The notes under the pieces are model-generated. The model was not told where the DNA came from. It worked only from the letters and a program-made list of their open reading frames with translations, and did not search any database. Below, in pieces: positions 14,801-30,039 of a stretch of DNA of 64,000 nucleotides (its first letter is position 1; each line of letters opens with the position of its first letter). Source of the stretch: Halictus rubicundus (lineage: Eukaryota; Arthropoda; Insecta; Hymenoptera; Halictidae); the NCBI RefSeq assembly GCF_050948215.1, contig NW_027488634.1, forward strand, positions 1 through 64,000, in the 5' to 3' direction. Made by a program: the position numbers and the translations under genes.

Positions 14801-16034
14801 CGGCAGAATGACGCGCGGCTTTCTCCTCCTCACGCCCTCCTCTCCTCCTTCCTGCAAAGTTGCTGCTGCTGCTGTTTCGCCTACCTGCTATGCAAAGATG
14901 GGGGACAGGGAAGGGAAATCCTATCCTCTATCCTATCCTATCCTCAATCCTATCCTATCCTCTATCCTACCCTATCATATCCTATATCCTATCCTATCCT
15001 CTATCCTATCCTGTCCTCTATCCTATCCTATCCTCTATCCTGTCCTATCCTCTATCCTACCCTATTCTCTCTATTATCTTATCCTCTATACTATCCTCTA
15101 TCTTATCCTATCCTCTACCCTATCCTATCCTCTATCTTATCCTATCCTCCACCCTATCCTATCCTCTATCCTATACTATCCTCTATAATATCGTATCCTC
15201 CATCCTATAGTATCATATATCCTATCCTATCCTCTATCCTATCCTATCCTCTATCCTATCCTATCCTCTATCCTAGAATATCCTTTATCGTAGCATCTAT
15301 CCTATACTATCCTCTATCCTATCCTATCCTCTATCCTATCCTATCCTCTATCCTATCCTATCCTCTATCCTATCCTTTCCTCTATCCTATTTTATCCTCT
15401 ATCCTATCCTATCCTCTATCCTATCCTATCCTCTATCCTATCCTATCCTCTATCCTATCCTATTCTCTATGCCATAATATCCTCAATCCTCTATCCTATC
15501 CTCTATCCTATCCCCCATCGTATAATATCCTCTCTCCTATAATATCCTCTATCCTATGCTCTATCCTATGATATCCTCTATCCTATCCTATCCTCAATCC
15601 TATCCTATCCTCTATCCTATCCTAACCTCTATCCTATCCTATCCTCAATCCTATCCTATCCTCTATCCTATCCTATCATCTATCCTATAATATCCTCTAT
15701 CCTATCCTATCCTCTATCCTATCCTATCGTCAATCCTATCCTATCCCCTATCCTATCCTATCCTATATCCTATCCTATCCTCTATCCTATCCAATCCTAT
15801 GCTATCCTCTATCCTATCCTATCCTGAATCCTATCCTATCCTCTATCGTATTCTATTCTCAATCCTAGCCTATCCTCTATAGTATCGTATTCTCAAAACC
15901 CATAATATCATATATCCTATCCGATCCTGTATCCAATCCTATCCTCAATCCTATCCTATCCTCTATCCTATAATACCCTCTCTCCTATAATATCCTCTAT
16001 CCTATCCGCTATCCTATCCTATCCTCTATCCTAT
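11827..16034. repeat. Higher-order satellite copy A5
   Basis: This is a nearly complete A block at offset 11794 (landmarks at 12439 and 12832). It carries spacer copy 3 at 14555-14917 and ends near 16034, where the next copy begins. Between about 13.5 and 14.1 kb it follows the longer A2 version of the block. Confidence 0.65.
14555..14917. repeat. Non-satellite spacer, copy 3
   Basis: This has the same 363-bp length at offset 12127 from copy 1. It shares the right-end GGGAAGGGAAA with copy 2 and the CGAACCCCTT of copy 1. It has private changes in the middle, where the other copies read GATCCTCCTGGGGATG and this one reads GATACTCCTGTTGATG. The mosaic of shared and private changes suggests exchange among copies. 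No function is recognised. Confidence 0.82.
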
Positions 16035-18197
16035 CCTACCCTCTATCCTATCCTATCCTCTATCGTATCGTATCCTCTATCCTATCCAATCCTCTATCCT
16101 AGCATCTATCCTATCCTATCCTCTATCCTATCCTATCCTCTATCCTATTCTATTCTCTATACTATCCTATCCTCTATCCTATCCTATCCTCTATCCTATC
16201 CTATCCTCTATCCTGTCCTATCCTCTATCCTATCCTATTCTCTATATTATCTTATCCTCTATACTATCCTGTACTCTATTCTATCCTATCCTCTATCTTA
16301 TCCTCTCCTCTACCCTATCCTATCCTCTATCTTATCCTATCCTATATCCTATCATCTATCCTATCCTATCCTCAATCCTATCCTATCCTCTATCCTATTC
16401 TATCCTCTATCCTATCCTATCCTCTGTCCTATCCCATCCTCTATCCTATCCTTACCTCTATCGTATCGTATCCTCTATCCCATCCAATTCTCAATCCTAC
16501 CCTCTATCCTATCCTATCCTCTATCGTATCGTATCCTCTATCCTATCCAATCCTCTATCCTATCATCTATCCTATCCTATCCTCAATCCTATCCTATCCT
16601 CTATCCTATTCTATTCTCTATACTATCCTATCCTCTATCCTATCCCATCCTCTATCCTATCCTATCCTCTATCATGTCCTATCATCTATCCTATCCTATT
16701 CTCTATATTATCTTATCCTCTATACTATCCTGTACTCTATTCTATCCTATCCTGTATCTTATCCTATCCTCTACCCTATCCTATCCTCTATCTTATACTA
16801 TCCTCTACCCTAGCCTATCCTCTATAATATCGTATCCTCCATCCTATAATATCATATATCCTATCCTATCCTCTATCCTATCCTATCCTATCCTATCCTC
16901 TATCCCATAATATCCTCAATCCTATTCAATTCTCTATCCTACCCTCTATCCTATCCTATCCTCTATCGTATCGTATCCTCAATCCTATCCAATCCTCTAT
17001 CCTATCCTCTATCCTATCCTATCCTCAATCCTATCCTATCCTCTATCCTATCCTATCCTCAATCCGATGCTATCCTCAATCCTATCCTATCCTCTATCCT
17101 ATCCTATCCTCAATCCTATCCTATCCTCTATCCTACCCTATTCTCTATATTATCTTATCCTCTATACTATCCTGTACTCTATTCTATCCTATCCTCTATC
17201 TTATCCTATCCTCTACCCTATCCTATCCTCTATCTTATCCTATGCTCCACCCTATCCTATCCTCAATCCTATCCTATCCTCTATCCTATCCTATTCTCAA
17301 TGCTATCCTATCCTCTATCCTAGGCTATCATATCCTCTATCCTATCCTATCCTCTATCCTATCATATCCTCTATCCTATCCTATCCTCTGTCCTATCCCA
17401 TCCTCTATCCTATCCTATCCTCTATCGTATCGTATCCTCTATCCTATCGAATCCTCTATCCTATCCTCTATCCTATCCTCCATCGTATAATATCCTCTCT
17501 CCTATAATATCCTCTATCCTATGCTCTATCCTATGATATCCTCTATCCTATCCTATCCTCAATCCTATCCTATCCTCTATCCTATCCTAACCTCTATCCT
17601 ATCCTATCCTCAATCCTATCCTATCCTCTATCCTATCCTATCATCTATCCTATAATATCCTCTATCCTATCCTATCCTCTATCCTATCCTATCGTCAATC
17701 CTATCCTATCCCCTATCCTATCCTATCCTATATCGTATCCTATCCTCTATCCTAACCAATCCTATGCTATCCTCTATCCTATCCTATCCTCTATCCTATC
17801 CTATCCTCTATCCTGTCCTATCCTCTATCCTATCCTATTCTCTATCCTATCCTCTATCCTATCCTATCCTCAATCCTATCCTATCCTCTATCCTATCCTA
17901 TCATCTATCCTATAATATCCTCTATCCTATCCTATCCTCTATCCTATCCTATCGTCAATCCTATCCTATCCCCTATCCTATCCTATCCTATATCGTATCC
18001 TATCCTCTATCCTAACCAATCCTATGCTATCCTCTATCCTATCCTATCCTCTATCCTATCCTATCCTCTATCCTGTCCTATCCTCTATCCTATCCTATTC
18101 TCTATCCTATCCTCTATCCTATCCTATCATCTATCCTATCCTATCCTCAATCCTATCCGATCCTCTATCCTATCCTATCCTCTATCCTATCCTATTC
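16035..18197. repeat. Higher-order satellite copy A6 (truncated) with a 260-bp internal duplication
   Basis: This aligns to the start of the A block at offset 16029 (landmarks at 16674 and 17067) but leaves it before the spacer. Within it, the stretch beginning about 17761 repeats at about 18021 with a 260-bp offset. No spacer and no other non-satellite sequence is present. Confidence 0.55.
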
Positions 18198-21056
18198 TCT
18201 ACCCTATCCTATCCTCTATCTTATCCTATCCTCTACCCTATCCTATCCTCTATCCTATACTGTCCTGTATAATATCGTATCCTCAATCCTATAGTATCAT
18301 ATATCCTATCCTATCCTTTATCCTATCCTATCCTCTATCCTATGCTATCCTCTATCTTATCCTATCCTCTATCCTATCCTATCCTCTATCATATCCTATC
18401 CTCTATACTATCTTATCCTCTATCCTATCCTATCCTCTATCCTATCCTCTATCCTATCCTATCATCTATCCTATCCTATCCTCAATCCTATCCGATCCTC
18501 TATCCTATCCTATCCTCTATCCTATCCTATTCTCTATCCTATCCTATCCTCTATAATATCGTATCCACTATAATATCGTATCCTATCCGGTGCTGTATCC
18601 TATAATATCTACTATAAAATCGTATCCTGTATAATATCGTATCCTCTATCCTATCCTATCCTCTATCATATCCTATTCTCCATCCTATCATATCCTCAGT
18701 CCTATCCTATCCTCTATCCAATCCTATTCCCTATATTATCTTGTCCTCTATACTATCCTGTACTCTATCCTATCCTATCCTTTATCCCATCCTATCCTCT
18801 ATCCTATCCTATCCTCTATCTTATCCTATCCTCTATCCTATCCTATCCTCTATCCTATCCTATCCTCTATCATATCCTATTCTCCATCCTATCATATCCT
18901 CAATCCTATCCTATCCTCTATCCTATCCTATCCTCTATAATATCGTATCCTCAAAACCTATAATATCATATATCCTATCCGATCCTGTATCCAATCCTAT
19001 CCTCAATCCTATCCTATCCTCTAAACTGTAATATCCTCTCTCCTATAATATCCTCTATCCTATCCGCTATCCTATCCTATCCTCTATCCTATCCTATCCT
19101 CAATCCTGTCCTATCCTCTATCATATCCTGTCCTCTATCCTATCTTATCCTCTATCCTATCCAATTCTCTATCCTACCCTCTATCCTATCCTATCCTCTA
19201 TCGTATCGTATCCTCTATCCTGTACTATCCTCTATCCTATTCTATTCTCTATATTATCTTATCCTCTATAGTATCCTGTAATCCATCGTATCCTATCCTC
19301 CTTCCCATCCTATCCTCTATCCTAACCTATCCTCTGTCCTATCCTATCCTCTATCCTATCCTATCCTCTATCCTATCATATCCTCTATCCTATCCAATCC
19401 CCTATTCTATCGTCTATCCTATCCTATCCTCTATAATATCGTATCCTCCATCCTATAATATCATATATCCTATCCTATCCTCTATCGTATCGTATCCTCT
19501 ATCCTATCCAATTCTCTATCCTACCCTCTACCCTAGCCTATCCTCTATCGTATGGTATCCTCTATCCTATCCAATCCTCTTTCCTATCATCTATCCTATC
19601 CTATCCTCAATCCTATCCTATCCTCTGTCGTATTCTATTCTCTATCCTATCCTATCCTCTATCTTATCCTATCCTCTACACTATCCTATTATCTATCCTA
19701 TACTATCCTCTATAATATCGTATCCTCCATCCTATATTATCATATATCCTATCCTATCCTCTATCCTATCCGAATCCTCTATCCTATCCTATCCTCTACC
19801 CTATCCTATCCTCTATCTTATCCTATCCTCTATCCTATCCTATCCTCTATCCTATCCTATCCTCTATCCTATCCTATCCTCTGTCCTATCCCATCCTCTA
19901 TCCTATCCTATCCTCTATCGTATCGTATCCTCTATCCCATCCAATTCTCTATCCTACCCTCTATCCTATCCTATCCTCTATCCCATAATATCGTCAATCC
20001 TATTCAATTCTCTATCCTACCCTCTATCCTATTCTATCCTCTATCGTATCGTATCCTCTATCCTATCCAATCCTCTATCCTACCCTCTATCCTATCCTAT
20101 CCTCTATCGTATCGTATCCTCAATCCTATCCAATCCTCTATCCTATCCTCTATCCTATCCTATCCTCAATCCTATCCTATCCTCTATCCTATCCTATCCT
20201 CAATCCGATGCTATCCTCAATCCTATCCTATCCTCTATCCTATCCTATCCTCTATCTTATCCTATCCTCCACCCTATCCTATCCTCAATCCTATCCTATC
20301 CTCTATCCTATCCTATTCTCAATGCTATCCTATCCTCTATCCTAGGCTATCATATCCTCTATCCTATCCTATCCTCTATCCTATCCTATCCTCTATCCTA
20401 TCCTATCCTCTGTCCTATCCCATCCTCTATCCTATCCTATCCTCTATCGTATCGTATCCTCTATCCCATCCAATTCTCTATCCGACCCTCTATCCTATCC
20501 TATCCTCTATCCCATAATATCGTCAATCCTATTCAATTCTCTATCCTACCCTCTATCCTATTCTATCCTCTATCGTATCGTATCCTCTATCCTATCGAAT
20601 CCTCTATCCTATCCTCTATCCTATCCTCCATCGTATAATATCCTCTCTCCTATAATATTCTCTATCCTATGCTCTATCCTATGATATCCTCTATCCTATC
20701 CTATCCTCAATCCTATCCTATCCTCTATCCTATCCTAACCTCTATCCTATCCTATCCTCAATCCTATCCTATCCTCTATCCTATCCTATCATCTATCCTA
20801 TAATATCCTCTATCCTATCCTATCCTCTATCCTATCCTATCGTCAATCCTATCCTATCCCCTATCCTATCCTATCCTATATCGTATCCTATCCTCTATCC
20901 TAACCAATCCTATGCTATCCTCTATCCTATCCTATCCTCTATCCTATCCTATCCTCTATCCTGTCCTATCCTCTATCCTATCCTATTCTCTATATTATCT
21001 TATCCTCTATAGTATCCTGTACTCTATTCTATCCTATCCTCTATCTTATCCTATCC
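18198..21056. repeat. Higher-order satellite copy B1 (2859 bp)
   Basis: The order of variants from about 18198 repeats from about 21057. Matching points 18342/21201, 18741/21600 and 19552/22411 all give an offset of exactly 2859 bp. The block mixes segments also seen in the A copies with a diverged region around 18.7-19.8 kb that A copies lack. Confidence 0.65.
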
Positions 21057-24000
21057 TCTACCCTATCCTATCCTCTATCTTATCCTATCCTCTACCCTAT
21101 CCTATCCTCTATCCTATACTGTCCTGTATAATATCGTATCCTCAATCCTATAGTATCATATATCCTATCCTATCCTTTATCCTATCCTATCCTCTATCCT
21201 ATGCTATCCTCTATCTTATCCTATCCTCTATCCTATCCTATCCTCTATCATATCCTATCCTCTATACTATCTTATCCTCTATCCTATCCTATCCTCTATC
21301 CTATCCTCTATCCTATCCTATCATCTATCCTATCCTATCCTCAATCCTATCCGATCCTCTATCCTATCCTATCCTCTATCCTATCCTATTCTCTATCCTA
21401 TCCTATCCTCTATAATATCGTATCCACTATAATATCGTATCCTATCCGGTGCTGTATCCTATAATATCTACTATAAAATCGTATCCTGTATAATATCGTA
21501 TCCTCTATCCTATCCTATCCTCTATCATATCCTATTCTCCATCCTATCATATCCTCAGTCCTATCCTATCCTCTATCCAATCCTATTCCCTATATTATCT
21601 TGTCCTCTATACTATCCTGTACTCTATCCTATCCTATCCTTTATCCCATCCTATCCTCTATCCTATCCTATCCTCTATCTTATCCTATCCTCTATCCTAT
21701 CCTATCCTCTATCCTATCCTATCCTCTATCATATCCTATTCTCCATCCTATCATATCCTCAATCCTATCCTATCCTCTATCCTATCCTATCCTCTATAAT
21801 ATCGTATCCTCAAAACCTATAATATCATATATCCTATCCGATCCTGTATCCAATCCTATCCTCAATCCTATCCTAACCTCTAAACTGTAATATCCTCTCT
21901 CCTATAATATCCTCTATCCTATCCGCTATCCTATCCTATCCTCTATCCTATCCTATCCTCAATCCTGTCCTATCCTCTATCCTATCCTGTCCTCTATCCT
22001 ATCTTATCCTCTATCCTATCCAATTCTCTATCCTACCCTCTATCCTATCCTATCCTCTATCGTATCGTATCCTCTATCCTGTACTATCCTCTATCCTATT
22101 CTATTCTCTATATTATCTTATCCTCTATAGTATCCTGTAATCCATCGTATCCTATCCTCCTTCCCATCCTATCCTCTATCCTATCCTATCCTCTGTCCTA
22201 TCCTATCCTCTATCCTATCCTATCCTCTATCCTATCATATCCTCTATCCTATCCAATCCCCTATTCTATCGTCTATCCTATCCTATCCTCTATAATATCG
22301 TATCCTCCATCCTATAATATCATATATCCTATCCTATCCTCTATCGTATCGTATCCTCTATCCTATCCAATTCTCTATCCTACCCTCTACCCTAGCCTAT
22401 CCTCTATCGTATGGTATCCTCTATCCTATCCAATCCTCTTTCCTATCATCTATCCTATCCTATCCTCAATCCTATCCTATCCTCTGTCGTATTCTATTCT
22501 CTATCCTATCCTATCCTCTATCTTATCCTATCCTCTACACTATCCTATTATCTATCCTATACTATCCTCTATAATATCGTATCCTCCATCCTATATTATC
22601 ATATATCCTATCCTATCCTCTATCCTATCCGAATCCTCTATCCTATCCTATCCTCTATCTTATCCTATCCTCTACACTATCCTATTATCTATCCTATACT
22701 ATCCTCTATAATATCGTATCCTCCATCCTATATTATCATATATCCTATCCTATCCTCTATCCTATCCGAATCCTCTATCCTATCCTATCCTCTACCCTAT
22801 CCTATCCTCTATCTTATCCTATCCTCTATCCTATCCTATCCTCTATCCTATCCTATCCTCTATCCTATCCTATCCTCTGTCCTATCCCATCCTCTATCCT
22901 ATCCTATCCTCTATCGTATCGTATCCTCTATCCCATCCAATTCTCTATCCTACCCTCTATCCTATCCTATCCTCTATCCCATAATATCGTCAATCCTATT
23001 CAATTCTCTATCCTACCCTCTATCCTATTCTATTCTCTATCGTATCGTATCCTCTATCCTATCCAATCCTCTATCCTACCCTCTATCCTATCCTATCCTC
23101 TATCGTATCGTATCCTCAATCCTATCCAATCCTCTATCCTATCCTCTATCCTATCCTATCCTCAATCCTATCCTATCCTCTATCCTATCCTATCCTCAAT
23201 CCGATGCTATCCTCAATCCTATCCTATCCTCTATCCTATCCTATCCTCAATCCTATCCTATCCTCTATCCTACCCTATTCTCAATCCTATCCTATCCTCT
23301 ATCCTATCCTATTCTCAATGCTATCCTATCCTCTATCCTACCCTATTCTCAATCCTATCCTATCCTCTATCCTATCCTATTCTCAATGCTATCCTATCCT
23401 CTATCCTAGGCTATCATATCCTCTATCCTATCCTATCCTCTATCCTATCCTATCCTCTATCCTATCCTATCCTCTGTCCTATCCCATCCTCTATCCTATC
23501 CTATCCTCTATCGTATCGTATCCTCCATCCCATCCAATTCTCTATCCTACCCTCTATCCTATCCTATCCTCTATCCCATAATATCGTCAATCCTATTCAA
23601 TTCTCTATCCTACCCTCTATCCTATTCTATCCTCTATCGTATCGTATCCTCTATCCTATCCAATCCTCTATCCTATCCTCTATCCTATCCTCCATCGTAT
23701 AATATCCTCTCTCCTATAATATCCTCTATCCTATGCTCTATCCTATGATATCCTCCATCCTATCCTATCCTCAATCCTATCCTATCCTCTATCCTATCCT
23801 AACCTCTATCCTATCCTATCCTCAATCCTATCCTATCCTCTATCCTATCCTATCATCTATCCTATAATATCCTCTATCCTATCCTATCCTCTATCCTATC
23901 CTATCGTCAATCCTATCCTATCCCCTATCCTATCCTATCCTATATCGTATCCTATCCTCTATCCTAACCAATCCTATGCTATCCTCTATCCTATCCTATC

Positions 24001-24120
24001 CTCTATCCTATCCTATCCTCTATCCTGTCCTATCCTCTATCCTATCCTATTCTCTATATTATCTTATCCTCTATAGTATCCTGTACTCTATTCTATCCTA
24101 TCCTCTATCTTATCCTATCC
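21057..24120. repeat. Higher-order satellite copy B2 (about 3064 bp)
   Basis: This is a second B copy. It follows B1 at offset 2859 to about 22650, where a short local duplication occurs (sequence near 22525 repeats near 22661). Later matches such as 20912/23976 have offset 3064. The net gain of 205 bp over B1 comes from internal slippage of this kind. Confidence 0.6.
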
Positions 24121-27100
24121 TCTACCCTATCCTATCCTCTATCTTATCCTATCCTCTACCCTATCCTATCCTCTATCCTATCCTATCCTCTATCCTATCC
24201 TCTATCCTATCCTGTCCTCTATCCTATCTTATCCTCTATCCTATCCAATTCTCTATCCTACCCTCTATCCTATCCTATCCTCTATCGTATCGTATCCTCT
24301 ATCCTGTACTATCCTCTATCCTATTCTATTCTCTATATTATCTTATCCTCTATAGTATCCTGTAATCCATCGTATCCTATCCTCCTTCCCATCCTATCCT
24401 CTATCCTATCATATCCTCTATCCTATCCAATCCCCTATTCTATCGTCTATCCTATCCTATCCTCTATAATATCGTATCCTCCATCCTATAATATCATATA
24501 TCCTATCCTATCCTCTATCGTATCGTATCCTCTATCCTATCCAATTCTCTATCCTACCCTCTACCCTAGCCTATCCTCTATCGTATGGTATCCTCTATCC
24601 TATCCAATCCTCTTTCCTATCATCTATCCTATCCTATCCTCAATCCTATCCTATCCTCTCTCGTATTCTATTCTCTATCCTATCCTATCCTCTATCTTAT
24701 CCTATCCTCTACACTATCCTATTATCTATCCTATACTATCCTCTATAATATCGTATCCTCCATCCTATATTATCATATATCCTATCCTATCCTCTATCCT
24801 ATCCGAATCCTCTATCCTATCTTATCCTCTACCCTATCCTATCCTCTATCTTATCCTATCCTCTATCCTATCCTATCCTCTATCCTATCCTATCCTCTAT
24901 CCTATCCTATCCTCTGTCCTATCCCATCCTCTATCCTATCCTATCCTCTATCGTATCGTATCCTCTATCCCATCCAATTCTCTATCCTACCCTCTATCCT
25001 ATTCTATCCTCTATCCTATCCTATCCTCTATCCTATCCTATCCTCTGTCCTATCCCATCCTCTATCCTATCCTATCCTCTATCGTATCGTATCCTCTACC
25101 CCAACCAATTCTCTATCCTACCCTATATCCTATCCTACCCTCTATCCTATCCTATCCTCTATCCTATCCTCTCCTCTATCCTATCCTATCCTATCCTATC
25201 CTCTATCCCATAATATCGTCAATCCTATTCAATTCTCTATCCTACCCTCTATCCTATTCTATCCTCTATCCCATAATATCGTCAATCCTATTCAATTCTC
25301 TATCCTACCCTCTATCCTATTCTATCCTCTATCCTATCCTATCCTCTATCCTATCCTATCCTCTGTCCTATCCCATCCTCTATCCTATCCTATCCTCTAT
25401 CGTATCGTATCCTCTACCCCAACCAATTCTCTATCCTACCCTATATCCTATCCTACCCTCTATCCTATCCTATCCTCTATCCTATCCTCTCCTCTATCCT
25501 ATCCTATCCTATCCTATCCTCTATCCCATAATATCGTCAATCCTATTCAATTCTCTATCCTACCCTCTATCCTATCCTATCCTCTATCGTATCGTATCCT
25601 CTATCCTATCCAATCCTCTATCCTATCCTCTATCCTATCCTCTATCCTATCCTCCATCGTATAATATCCTCTCTCCTATAATATCCTCTATCCTATGCTC
25701 TATCCTATGATATCCTCTATCCTATCCTATCCTCAATCCTATCCTATCCTCTATCCTATCCTAACCTCTATCCTATCCTATCCTCAATCCTATCCTATCC
25801 TCTATCCTATCCTATCATCTATCCTATAATATCCTCTATCCTATCCTATCCTCTATCCTATCCTATCGTCAATCCTATCCTATCCCCTATCCTATCCTAT
25901 CCTATATCGTATCCTATCCTCTATCCTATCCAATCCTATGCTATCCTCTATCTTATCCTATCCTATCCTATCCTATTCTGTATCCCATAATATCCTCAAT
26001 CCTATCCAATCCTCTATCCTATCCTATCCTCTATCGTATCGTATCCTCTATCCCATCCAATTCTCTATCCTACCCTCTATCCTATCCTATCCTCTATCGT
26101 ATCGTATCCTCTATCCTATCCAATCCTCTATCCTATCATCTATCCTATCCTATCCTCAATCCTATCCTATCCTCTATCCTATTCTATTCTCTATACTATC
26201 CTATCCTCTATCCTATCCTATCCTCTATCCTGTCCTATCCTCTATCCTATCCTATTCTCTATATTATCTTATCCTCTATACTATCCTGTACTCCATCGTA
26301 TCCTATCCTCCTTCCCATCCTATCCTCTATCCTATCCTATCCTCTGTCCTATCCTATCCTCTATCCTATCCTATCCTCTATCCTATCATATCCTCTATCC
26401 TATCCAATCCCCTATTCTATCGTCTATCCTATCCTATCCTCTATAATATCGTATCCTCCATCCTATAATATCATATATCCTATCCTATCCTCTATCGTAT
26501 CGTATCCTCTATCCTATCCTATCCTCTATCCTGTCCTATCCTCTATCCTATCCTATTCTCTATATTATCTCATCCTCTATACTATCCTGTACTCTATTCT
26601 ATCCGATCCTCTATCTTATCCTCTCCTCTACCCTATCCTATCCTCTATCTTATCCTATCCTCTATCCTATCCTCTATCCTATCCTATCCTCTGTCCTATC
26701 CCATCCTCTATCTTATCCTATCCTCTATCGTATCGTATCCTCTATCCCATCCAATTCTCTATCCTACCCTCTATCCTATCCTATCCTCTATCCTATCCTC
26801 TCCTCTATCCTATCCAATCCTCTATCCTATCCTCTATCCTATCCTCCATCGTATAATATCCCTTCTCCTATAATATCCTCTATCCTATGCTCTATCCTAT
26901 GATATCCTCTATCCTATCCTATCCTCAATCCTATCCTATCCTCTATCCTATCCTAACCTCTATCCTATCCTATCCTCAATCCTATCCTATCCTCTATCCT
27001 AGCCTATCATCTATCCTATAATATCCTCTATCCTATCCTATCCTCTATCCTATCCTATCGTCAATACTATCCTATCCCCTATCCTATCCTATCCTATATC

Positions 27101-30039
27101 GTATCCTATCCTCTATCCTATCCAATCCTATGCTATCCTTTATCCTATCCTATCCTGAATCCTATCCTATCCTCTATCGTATTCTATTCTCTATCCTATC
27201 CTATCCTCTATCCTATCCTATCCTCTATCCTATCCTATCCTCTATCCTGTCCTATCCTCTATCCTATCCTATTCTCTATATTATCTTATCCTCTATACTA
27301 TCCTGTAGTCTATTCTATCCTATCCTCTATCTTATCCTATCCTCTACCCTATCCTATCCTTTATCTTATCCTATCCTCTACCCTATCCTATCCTCTATCC
27401 TATACTGTCCTGTATAATATCATATCCTCAATCCTATAGTATCATATATCCTATCCTATCCTCTATCCTATGCTATCCTCTATCTTATCCTATCCTCTAT
27501 CCTATCCTATCCTCTATCATATCCTATCCTCTATACTATCTTATCCTCTATCCTATCCTATCCTCTATCCTATCCTCTATCCTATCCTATCATCTATCCT
27601 ATCCTATCCTCAATCCTATCCTATCCTCTATCGTATCGTATCCTCTATCCCATCCAATTCTCTATCCTACCCTCTATCCTATCCTATCCTCTATCGTATC
27701 GTATCCTCTATCCTATCCAATCCTCTATCCTATCATCTATCCTATCCTATCCTCAATCCTATCCTATCCTCTATCCTATTCTATTCTCTATACTATCCTA
27801 TTCTCAATCCTATCCTATCCTCTACCCTATCCTATCCTCTATCCTGTCCTATCCTCAATCCTATCCTATACTCTATCCTATCATTTCCTCTATCCTATCC
27901 TATTCCTTATCCTATCCTATCCTCTATCGTATCGTATCCTCTATCCTATCCTCTATCCTATCCTATTCTCTATCCTATCCTATTCTCTATCCTACCCTAT
28001 CCTCAATCCTATGCTATCCTCAATCCTATCCTGTCCTCTATCCTATCATATCCTCTATCCAATCCTATCCTCTATCCTATCCTATCCTCTGCCCTATCCT
28101 ATCCTCTATCCTATCCTATCCTCTATCGTATCGTATCCTCTATCGTGTCCAATTCTGTATCCTACCCTATATCCTATCCTACCCTCTATCCTATACTATC
28201 CTCTATAGTATCGTATCCTCCATCCTATAATATCGTATATCCTATCCTATCCTCTATCCTATCCTCTCCTCTATCCTATCCTATCCTCTATCCTATCCTA
28301 TCCTCTATCCTATCCTATCCTCTATCCTATCCTATCCTATCCTATCCTATCCTATCCTCTATCCCATATTATCCTCAATACTATTCAATTCTCTATCCTA
28401 CCCTCTATCCTATCCTATCCTCTATCGTATCGTATCCTCTATCCCATCCAATTCTCTATCCTACCCTATATCCTATCCTACCCTCTATCCTATACTATCC
28501 TCTATAGTATCGTATCCTCCATCCTATAATATCGTATATCCTATCCTATCCTCTATCCTATCCTCTCCTCTATCCTATCCTATCCTTTATCCCATCCTAT
28601 CCTCTATCCTATCCTATCCTCTGTCCTATCCTATCCTCCATCCTATCCTATCCTGTATCGTATCGTATCCTCTATCCTGTCCAATTCTCTATCCTACCCT
28701 ATATCCTATCCTACCCTCTATCCTATACTATCCTCTATCCTATCCTATCCTCAATCCTATCCTATCCTCTATCCTATCCTATCCTCTATCCTATCTTATC
28801 CTCTATCCCATAATATCCTCAATCCTATCCTGTATCCTATCCAACCCTCTATTCTATCCTCTATCAATCCAACCCTCTGTCCTATCCTCTATCCTATAAT
28901 ATCCTGTATCCTATCCTCTATCCTATCCTATCCTCTATCCTATTCTATTCTCTATACTATCCTATCCTCTATCCTATCCTATCCTCTATCCTATCCTATC
29001 CTCTATCCTGTCCTATCCTCTATCCTATCCTCTTCTCTATATTATCTTATCCTCTACCCTATCCTATCCTCTATCCTATCCTATCCTCAATCCTATCCTA
29101 TCCTCTATCCTATTCTATTCTCTATACTATCCTATCCTCAATCCTATCCTATCCTCTACCCTATCCTATCCTCTATCCTGTCCTATCCTCAATCCTATCC
29201 TATACACTATCCTATCATTTCCTCTATCCTATCCTATTCCTTATCCTATCCTATCCTCTATCGTATCGTATCCTCTATCCTATCCTCTATCCTATCCTAT
29301 CCTCTATCCTATCCTATTCTCTATCCTACCCTATCCTCAATCCTATGATATCCACAATCCTATCCTATCCTCTATCCTATCCTATCCTCTGTCCTATCCT
29401 ATCCTCTATCCTATCCTATCCTCTATCGTATCGTATCCTCTATCCTGTCCAATTCTCTATCCTACCCTATATCCTATCATACCCTCTATCCTATACTATC
29501 CTCTATAATATCGTATCCTCCATCCTATAATATCGTATATCCTATCCTATCCTCTATCCTATCCTATCCTCTATCCTATCCTATCCTCTATCCTATCCTA
29601 TCATCTATCCTATCCTATCCTCAATCCTATCCTATTCTATCCTCTATCCTATCCTATCCTCTGTCCTATCCCATCCTCTATCCTATCCTATCCTCTATCG
29701 AATCGTATCCTCTATCCTATCCTATCCTCTATCCTATTCTATTCTCTATACTATCCTATCCTCAATCCTGTCGTATCCTCTACCCTATCCTATCCTCTAT
29801 ACTGTCCTATCCTCAATCCTATCCTATACTCTATCCTATCATTTCCTCTATCCTATCCTATTCCTTATCCTATCCTATCCTCTATCGTATCGTATCCTCT
29901 ATCCTATCTCCTATCCTATCCTATCCTGTATCCTATCCTATTCTCTATCCTACCCTATCCTCAATCCTATGATATCCACAATCCTATCCTATCCTCTATC
30001 CTATCCTATCCTCTGTCCTATCCTATCCTCTATCCTATC
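24121..30039. repeat. Irregular part of the left satellite array
   Basis: This is satellite with no clean long period. It holds pieces of B (for example the segment at 24585 resembling 19552 and 22411), local duplications of roughly 350 bp around 25.0-25.5 kb, and more degenerate units around 28.8-28.9 kb. No open frame here has any feature beyond the satellite cycle. It runs directly into the 5' LTR of the Copia element at 30040. Confidence 0.7.

Larger units (their letters stand above)
1..30039. repeat. Left satellite array, 17-bp unit, TATCC-rich strand on top
   Basis: The whole interval is a tandem array whose commonest unit is 17 bp: three TATCC pentamers followed by TC, so pentamers run in a 5-5-7 rhythm. 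Frequent variants are CAATCC, GTATCGTATCC, TATAATATCC, TGTCC and CTAACC. On this strand the consensus has no stop codon in any frame. Because 17 is not a multiple of 3, all three frames encode the same 17-residue cycle, which explains long open frames rich in Ser, Tyr, Pro, Ile and Leu. I see no signal peptide, domain, intron or start-codon context and treat these frames as non-coding. The only non-satellite DNA inside is the spacer present in three copies. The array is organised into kilobase-scale higher-order copies, listed separately. Confidence 0.97.
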
